NCBI GenBank assembly: GCA_907165135.1
Contig: OU015566.1
Span: 5,874,157 to 5,938,156 of the forward strand
Direction of reading: 5' to 3'
Source of the DNA: Oikopleura dioica
Lineage: Eukaryota > Chordata > Appendicularia > Copelata > Oikopleuridae
DNA: 64,000 nucleotides
Translations under genes and position numbers: made by a program
In this document: piece by piece, positions 56,433-64,000 of the stretch
Numbering within the stretch: position 1 is the stretch's first letter
How the letters are laid out: each line of letters opens with the position of its first letter
Notes under the pieces: generated by a model
Database searches by the model: none
Told to the model about the DNA's origin: nothing
Seen by the model: the letters and a program-made list of their open reading frames with translations, nothing else

Positions 56433-57220
56433 CTACTTGCCCTTTCTGCTTTTTCTGTGAATCCTCAAAGATCGACCTCGGTCAGTTGATGCTCATTCTC
56501 GTCACTCGAAGCATTGCTCTCTCCAACACGCAATACTCACTTTTACTCGAAAAAGAGGGGAAATTCCTGACGCTCGGCAATGAATGGATCGGCTCCTTGG
56601 TCAAGTACGAGCGAGAATCGCGGTGTTTCTCTGGTTTGTACGCTCCGAAAGATTACGCTTATTCAAATGCTTTCTGAACCAACAACGACGAGTGTGAGTA
56701 TTTCATCAATGGCTTCATAAACAACGATCGTATTTATCTCCAGAATATTGTTTTTGACACAACTTTTGAAATCTATTTCGACTTCGGAGAGGATCTTCAC
56801 TATTGTTTTACTTGACAAGATATACCTAATCGTAAGTTGATTCTCTAAAAAGATCGCATCGAGCTCGATTTCCGACAGCAAAGTGCTGGAAACAAAATGC
56901 TAGTAACCAGCAACCCGTATTTCGAATTCCACAAAGATGTCTTTCCGTACTTTGCGAAAAACGCTGTCAAAAATCAAACCGCTTTTCCGCAATCAGGCGA
57001 GGCTTTTGAGCAAACGAGCAAGTCGTTACTTACAGCGCTAAACGGAGCCCAAAAAGCAAGCAGTTTGTCTCCACCCTATCCACTGACGATTCTGCCCGAT
57101 TTCCCTTTTTCGTCTTTCGATGAGTCACTATTCCATATTTCTTCTTTCGAGCTGGAATTTACCGAAACGCGTAAACTCACTTTTGATATAAAGGAAAGAG
57201 TCTCAATTTTAACGCTTATA

Positions 57221-57595
57221 CAGTGAAAACTCAAAAATTGGCCGGTTTTCAGATCCGAATTCGCATAAAAACCGGCCAAATTTTGAGTTTTCTGCCGAGT
57301 TGCCAAGTTTCCCCTTCAAAAGAAAATTTTCGAATGATTCGATCGGCATGATTTTCACATTTTTGATGAATTTTATTCAAACTTAGCTTGTTTGAAGTCG
57401 ATACACTTTTAAGGATTTATACACTTTAAAAATGCTAAAAATGATCAAAAATAGCATAATTTGGGCTCATTGTTGATACAAAATCTTGCGTTTTGAAAAA
57501 GCGGCCAATTTTTGAGTCTTTTTCAGATTCAAAAATCAGTCAATTTCGACCAAAACCGGCCAAATTTTGAGTAGGCGAATTTTGAGTTTTCACTG
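57221..57595. mobile_element. pogo/Tc1-like MITE, 375 bp (copy B)
   Basis: TA-flanked (57219-57220, 57596-57597), with ends CAGTGAAAACTCAAAA and TTTTGAGTTTTCACTG. Subterminal AAACCGGCCAAATTTTGAG repeats. No coding sequence. Confidence 0.85.
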
Positions 57596-59145
57596 TATTA
57601 GAATTTCTAATCGAAAAATATTCTGGACTCTCAGAAGACCAAATCGTTTCTCACAAAAGCTGCAAAAATTCTGGAATTTCGATCTTATAATGAAAAATCT
57701 ATCTTCGCAATTAAAACTTTCGAAACAGCTCGATTGCGATTTCTTCCGACTTTTTCGGGAAATCGATCGCTTTGAACGATCTTTTAAGCACGAATTGGAC
57801 ATCTCTTGAATTCGTTTTCAAAGTCGAAGACGACTCACTATTTTCTTTTGTTGTAAGGAAAAGGGGCGAGGAAATAGCAACAAGGCAAATAAACGAGCTT
57901 CAAACTTTGGGAGAAAAAAGAATCAGAGTTCTCAAATTCGACGACGAAACCAAAATCAAAAATGTTTTTTCTACCAAAATCGACCGAGTCAGATTCTTGT
58001 TATCTTATCTAAAGCAGAATTACCACACCATTATGCACTGTTTGGAGACGGCATTCAAAACGAAAATACAAACATAATTTTTCCAAAGATTCTTCAGAAC
58101 AAAATCTATCGCTCTAAAGCTGCTCTTGTGAACGGGCAGTTGCATCTTTTCGGCGGCTTACAAAGATCAAAACTAGTAGACTGCTCTTTGAAACTCCTTA
58201 TTGACTATTTTTTAGATAATTATTCTTGTCGAATGCGAATTGAGGCTTCTCCCGATTCGGCTTCAGAATAAATATTATGGTGGAAGCAGGACGCTCACAA
58301 TTTCAAACGGAACTGAAGGTTCGTCGCAAGAATACATTATTATTTTTTACACTTTTCAGCTCTTGTTTGTTTTGATGATCCAAACGACAAAAGGTGCGAG
58401 ATTTTTAACGGCACTGCTGTTGAAAAACTCGCATTCGAACCAAGAGAAGGGCACTGGGAAGGTGGACTTGCTCATTTTAAAGGACGGCCAACAGCAATCG
58501 GCGGTGAAAATTATCCTTATTCGAACGGAGGATATACGGAAACCCTGACTGAAAATGGCTGGGAAAAGCTGCGTCGTCATCCAAGGTTATTTCTATTTTG
58601 CGGATTTTTATTCAGCATCATTTAAGAGATATACGGAGTTTTTCTGTTGCTGGATTGCCGTCGGGATCAATTGCTACATTGGGAGGTTGGGATGAGGATG
58701 CAGTAGTTCTCAAGGAGATTTTCATTTTGAATAAATTTGAATGGACAATAATGGGAAATTTGCTTCAAGTAAGTTCATTTCGGGGTATTTTGAAAATTTG
58801 AAAATATTAATTATTTTAAAAAATCTATATTATTCAGCCTAATCGCTATGGATCAGCAATTCAAGTCGGCACCACTCTATATTTATTCCCTGGAGAGAGC
58901 GGAGAATCAACTCGAATGATACAACGCGTAAATCTAGGAAAGGTTGACCAGTTTTTCAAGAAACTTCTTTCGGAAAGCTTTCGATAATTTGAAGGAAAAA
59001 CTGATCAACTGATCTTAAAGACGGAGACAATATTGTTGCAGTCGAGGTTGTTGGAGAACATGAGAAATATTATTTAAACCCGATTATGTTCATATCGCCG
59101 TCGAATGTCTGTATCGCCAAAGATGATCAACGTCCTTATCAATAA

Positions 59146-59905
59146 TTTTTTTTTGTACAAAATTTTTCCTTAAAAAATCAATGAGTCAAATTTAATTTGT
59201 TAATAAAATCAACAAATCACTTGGTCAAAACTCAAAAACTACAAATTCTTTTAATTGCTATTAATTAAAGAGTGTGAAAGATCTTTTACTTTACAGTTTT
59301 CCGCAGCTGAGCAAATAATCGACGACTCTGGCTCTGAACCGACTCAGAAAAGACGAAGAACTAGAAAACCGTGATTTTAGCTAACTCAAGTTGCAGCGTG
59401 TCGGCCCGCAAAGAAATTAAATTAAATATAAAAGTGTCGTCTCTCCACTTGATACAGTGGCTTTGTGGATCCGGCCGATTTCTCGAGCGCAATGGATGAT
59501 TCAATTTCTGGCGAAATTCTGCCCAAAGCAGGTTTTAGCTCTTGGTGAAATCAACAAAGAGAAAAATCATTTTATCAGATGAAGGAGAGCCGGAGTTAAT
59601 TTTGAGCAGAAGAAACTCGAAAAACTTGCAAACGAATAAATTGTACAGTCAACTTCTGGTAGCCAGCCGCTTACAAAAAGAATCAGCATATGAACCTTAA
59701 CAACTGTACATTTTGAAAATAGAAATTGTGAAAATAAAAACTCAACTACACCAAGGCAAAGAAAAAGCTCTGACATTAAAAAAAAGAGCACGAACGAAGA
59801 TTAAACTGTCCAGCTGTCAGACAAGCAATGTCCGAAGTCCTCATAAAAGAGCTTGTTTTCATTTTTTTCGCATAAAAGGTTTTTCTATTTCAGAGATCAC
59901 TCGTT
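59146..59905. other. Spacer between copies B and C
   Basis: Copy-B 3' flank (59285-59370 matches 44420-44490 of copy A), then from 59423 the upstream segment also found before copy A at 35483. No independent gene supported. Confidence 0.5.
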
Positions 59906-62900
59906 ATGGTTATTGAAAAAGAAAATGATGGAATTGAAAATGCGATTTTCAAAACTAAAATCAGGGTAATTTTTATCTTTATTTGTAATGATCTGACAGA
60001 GATGATACAGTATCATTGATACTGTTTAGTTACAAAGTTAAATGGGCATTACAGTCAGCTCAATCATCTTACTTAAAATAAATTCTGAAAAAAGTGCCTC
60101 GACTGTGACTGCATCGGGACCCTGAGGAAAAAAGGCAAGACGGTTTACCTTTTTCCGGAAGAAATTCTGACAACCCGAAGCATTCGCACTCAAGAATACG
60201 ATATCAAGAAGAAGAAGAAAACATGGAAAACAAAGGTCACTGCGAAAATGAGCTTGGCGAAACACGGGAACGCCACCGATCCACAGCAGTACAGCTATTT
60301 GTCTCTTGGCACCATTTTCTGGGTCACTGTTATGCTCATAGGTAACCTCTCGAGTAATTTAAATATCTAATTTTGAAAGCAAACTTCGCGTCCTTGGAAA
60401 AATCCCGCGGCGTAACGACTTTTCTGACGTCGAGCTGTCACCGAAACTACAAGAAATGCGTTAAAATTTCGACAATGGACTTTTGCGGCCATCTAATGAA
60501 ACAATGCCGTGACACCAAGGAGTTTATCCTTCCTGAGCCGGTTTCGAAGGTCGAGCCCGTCAAAGCGGCGCCGCTAGTTTTTTCGCAGGAAGAAAACGAA
60601 GTGAATCTCCGCCGCTGTCAGAAGAAACGCTTTTACGACCAGAAAGTCTGCCGCCATCTCTGCTCGAACACGCTCGTTTTGAAATCAACAAGGACCAACC
60701 CAATCACGCCCTGCGAGTCAATCTGTTTTGGGCTGACTAGAAGTTTCGATTCCGCCGGAGAAGTTTGCCCATTTCAGAAGTACTGTTCCAATGGTTGCCC
60801 GTGTCCTCATTACGAATGCGAGAAGTTGGAGTCGCCTCAAAAATTTGTTCCAGTTTTTGATCTCCGAAAATCTGAAAATAGTTTAAACTTGTCAGTGCCT
60901 ATCTTTAACATATCATCTACAACCCAGTTTACATCAACTGACTCAACTTCGACGACTTGGTCAACAATGTCGTCTTCACCGCAGTCATTATCAACTTGGT
61001 CGACTCCAACAACAACAATCATAACAACTCCTATAACAACTTCAACTCCGTCAACGGTGTCTTGGATCAACTCAACTACCCAATCAAATGGTAGCGCAGA
61101 GCTGACAGAAAGTGAACATGAAGAACCAAAATTTGCGATTTTATTGGCCGATTTCTTTGAAAGAAATCAATCAAAAACGACAAATGCCTCAGATTTTTTG
61201 TATTCTTATGAACGGTTTTGATCAATCTAAAAGAATGTCATCAAAGCTAAATTGTGTTAACATTCGAAAGTTTCCCGGTAAAAATCCTTCAAACCAAAAA
61301 AGTCGACCGGTACTACTTTTCTCAACGGTGAGCATTACTTGGTCGATGCCTTTGGAAACTTGATGAAAATGAAAGAAAATGGCGATGCTCCGATTTTAGT
61401 TCCGAATCGACGCAAAGACTTGTAAGTCTATCATTTACATATTCTTTAAAGATCAAAGTTTGGTTCGCAACAAGAGCCAAGGCTTTTGTTTGGTATAAAA
61501 TTGTGTCGCCAAGGCGCGTATAATTTCTCGTTTTAAAGAGGCCGCTTCGTTTTCCACTTTGGATCGTCGATTGGAACTCACCACATTGAGATTGGCCTTA
61601 AAGACAGAGATCGAAAGATCTTCCCCGTCGTTGTTATCTGAAAACGGTCGAAAATCAGATGAACCCTAAAAGATTATTTAAAGGTCAAGAATGCTTCCAC
61701 TCTCTTGTTGTCCTGCTTTACTCTTTAGACTGATTGTTGCCTCTTGATAACACGGAAAAGGGCAGTTTAGGTGTTGTGTTCCAGTTAGGTGAACACTGAC
61801 TTCACACTTGATTGTGCATGAGTTGCACAGACTGAACGCAGTGGACGATCGAATCCAGAAGGTCCGATTGAAGTCGACAAGCGTATTCGAAGTCGGCACT
61901 ATCGATGACTGGGGGCGATCAGCAATTCCAACGGATTTCTTCGAGTTTGAAACCCAGCGGACCTGTGGAAATTACTGGTCGGGTTCTTGAGCAATCGTGC
62001 GCTGGCGAAAATCAGCGGCGGCAAAAGAAGAGGCTTTTCTACCTGTTTAATGCACTGAAGTTGATTCCAAGTCTTTTTCAAGCTGTTTTCCAGCTGTTTT
62101 GGGCGACGTTGACGCATGTGAAGAGGAGTTCAACAACGGCCGTGACGAGTTAAAGTTGACCCAGCGAGGCGGGCTAGAAGATGACAAGTCGGGCAGTACG
62201 TCTCGAGAAGTTTGTGTCGACCAGTGCGAGGCAGTGGCAGATAGGGCGCTTCCGTTGGCGTCGTTGTTGAAGTCGAAGGTGTTGCAAAAAGCGCTGTCAC
62301 TGGACAAAGTGTACACGAGACTTGATTTACCTCAAAGAAGCGCTCAAGTTTTTGAAAAACTGTGAGCAGCGCGTTTTACGCGTCTTTGGGTCGAGACTTT
62401 ACCAGCTGAAGTCCATCAGCATAAATTCGGTTGGTTCAGGCAGAAGAAGTGTTGGCGGGATATGTTGTGATTGCGCGCGGCAGTTGGCGGAATCAGCAAC
62501 GGCAACAGTTGTTTTTTGCCTTGGCGCCAGGAAATTGGGCCAAGTTGACTGTGGTGCGGCGGTCGACGTCAGCAAACAGTCGAAACAAGTTCGTCTAGGT
62601 CCAGAGTTGAGCGGCAGAATTCCGGTAGTGCTAAACTTGGCGGCAGAATCGATGAAGTCGAAACGAGTGCCTGCGTTGACTCCGAGTAATAAACCGATCA
62701 AGTTTATTTTCTCCTTCAGGGGCTTTGTGAGGAGCAAATTCAGGCATTTCCGAAGTAAGAATTGCCGGAAAAAATATAAATTTTCGATTTGACAGGAATT
62801 TCAACTAGGGGGTAAACCACTATGTTGACCGTCTTAGTCATTGTCTGAACCCTGAAAATCACCTGAAAAAAACCGGGGCGATTTTTAGACCATTTTTATG

Positions 62901-63066
62901 AATTTCTTGCGGACAACCAAAGCTCACGTGATAATTGACAAAATCACGTGATTTAAAGAAAATTTTGAAAAGCTTATTTTCTGTAGATTGGCGCAAGAAG
63001 AAAAAAAAAGAAAATAATTAATTCTTAATACCGAAAAAAATAGTTCTTTAGTTGACCTTGTCGTTA

Positions 63067-63959
63067 TTTCATTTTATTGGCAGCGACTAGTTTCGGAGAA
63101 GAACTCCTTCTTCAGGCTACAGATCAATAAACAGTTAACCCAGAAAAACGAGGGCGCCAAGATGCACAGGAGGATGATGATGATATACAAACACATTACT
63201 TTTAAGCCACTTTTACTGGAATGAGATGCGACTCGATAGGGAAAAAGATCCAGAAAATCATAAGTAGAGTTACTCCATCTTTTCGTGTCATTATGGCATG
63301 GAAAACAGTCAGACTAGAATCTGTAATTTATCCAAAATTGAAAAAAGAAATCCCACTTCGAAAGATGTCTTGTTGTATCTATGAATACAAATGTTTCTGT
63401 AGAATAAGATATCAAGGAGAAACTATAAGACCACTAGAAAAACGATTCCACGAGCATTTCGATAGTCCCTCAGTCAATTTGCCTGTTAGATCGCATGCGA
63501 TGGGGTGTGAGAAATTTATGACGTAGTTTAACATTTTCAAAAGTGATCCAAGCACTTTATCAAAGTTCAAACGTAAAAACACTTCGTTAGCTACTCTACT
63601 CTGTGAATTCGCCTTTGAATCTAAACTCATTTCTTTAGTCGAAACTAATTTGGAGAACTATCACGAACGTAAAACTGGTGAAGCATTCTCAATTCTGCTT
63701 ACCGATCCAATTCTAAACTGTCAAGTTCAAAGTAAAAGTGTGAACTTTTTGTAAAAAAAGGGCATTGAACTGTGCATCTTGGCGCCCTTTTTGTCATTTT
63801 CTGTTACGCGCTTATATCTCGATTGTAATCTCGCTCTTTACTCAGACGCGCTTTTTCGCTTCTCAAGGTAACATCGTTTTTCTGGGTTAACTGTTTATTG
63901 ATCTGTAGCCTGAAGAAGGAGTTCTACTCCGAAACTAGTCGCTGCCAATAAAATGAGAT
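63067..63959. mobile_element. Penelope-like element fragment C
   Basis: Same layout as copy A: inverted flanks around an endonuclease frame (63221-63754), which has a TAG at 63525 (after CEKFMT) and is therefore broken. Hammerhead-like motifs sit on the minus strand at about 63080-63120 (stem II shortened to GGAG/CTCC) and on the plus strand at 63905-63945. Confidence 0.7.
63905..63945 (+). ncRNA. Hammerhead-ribozyme-like motif, right flank, copy C
   Basis: Identical in core and stems to 39960-40000. Confidence 0.6.
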
Positions 63960-64000
63960 ACTGAAAAAATATTTCAATTTTTCGGCCGATCAGAAAAGTC

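Larger units (their letters stand above)
45445..59145 (+). pseudogene. Tandem gene copy B, enlarged by transposon insertions
   Basis: Exons by homology with copy A: 45445-45504, 45620-45866, 45905 to 47076 (split by an insertion), 47111-47299, then the common intron (47300 to about 55710) and the kelch-like part to about 59145. The Cys-rich region is in frame and lacks copy A's deletion. The Thr/Ser stalk exon is interrupted by a 342-bp TIR element (46575-46916). Further damage: a foldback at 56070-56432, TGA after NAF near 56674, and several frameshifts around 57720-58080. The segment at 56897-57200 reads cleanly (YFEFHKDVFPYF ... FSSFDESLFHISSFELEF). Overall a decayed paralogue. Confidence 0.65.
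59906..64000 (+). pseudogene. Tandem gene copy C, 5' half only (window ends)
   Basis: Exons 59906-59965, 60095-60341, 60380-61199 and 61234-61421. The Cys-rich region and the Thr/Ser stalk read through in one frame (KFVPVFDLRKSENS ... TNASDF), so exon 3 is the best-preserved of the three. Exon 4 lacks one A of an A-run near 61300 and is frameshifted. The common intron follows from 61422 with the Penelope-like fragment. The kelch-like exons would lie beyond 64000. If the missing A is a base-call error, this could be a functional gene. Confidence 0.6.

Overview
The window is eukaryotic nuclear DNA with very compact gene structure. Chordate-type genes (PINCH, SPRTN, a polycystin-1-like receptor, URM1, ribosomal proteins) have introns often of 33-70 nt. 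Same-strand genes are packed 100-160 bp apart or overlap, with splice-acceptor-like AGs just before start codons, and several introns fit only non-canonical G*-AG borders (GC-AG, GA-AG, perhaps GG-AG). This combination (operons, trans-splicing, G*-AG introns) is known from appendicularian tunicates, so I infer Oikopleura dioica or a close relative. No species marker was checked.

Layout. 1-482: 3' end of an unknown gene. 1576-5209 (+): GT10 alpha-1,3-fucosyltransferase. 5989-11385 (-): likely operon of a gamma-glutamylamine-cyclotransferase-like gene, a helical-repeat protein and PINCH/LIMS. 12284-13825 (-): RGG/RS-rich protein. 14470-15783 (-): rps6 followed by urm1. 15932-19918: a 4-kb hAT-like element with two further elements nested in it, one carrying about 24 copies of a 56-bp hairpin minisatellite. 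20421-22263 (-): rplp2 followed by rpl5. 22386-25231 (-): SPRTN protease, two tRNA-Cys genes in an inverted repeat, and a small acidic protein. 25841-26752 (+): secreted SUEL-type lectin. 27199-35356 (+): a 2,643-residue polycystin-1-like receptor/channel whose six exons join in frame.

From about 35.5 kb to the end, three tandem copies of one gene (A, B and truncated C) encode a single-pass membrane protein with a Cys-rich region, a Thr/Ser-rich stalk and a probable kelch-type propeller. Each copy carries a different lesion. The same large intron holds a Penelope-like fragment: a GIY-YIG endonuclease ORF flanked by inverted repeats that contain hammerhead-ribozyme-like motifs. Copy B also carries a decayed Mutator-like element (9-bp target duplication), pogo-like TA-flanked elements and hAT-type MITEs (8-bp duplications).

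Exon coordinates come from reading splice signals and frame by eye. For most genes the summed exon lengths are multiples of three, which supports the models. Homology calls are from motif recognition, not database searches.
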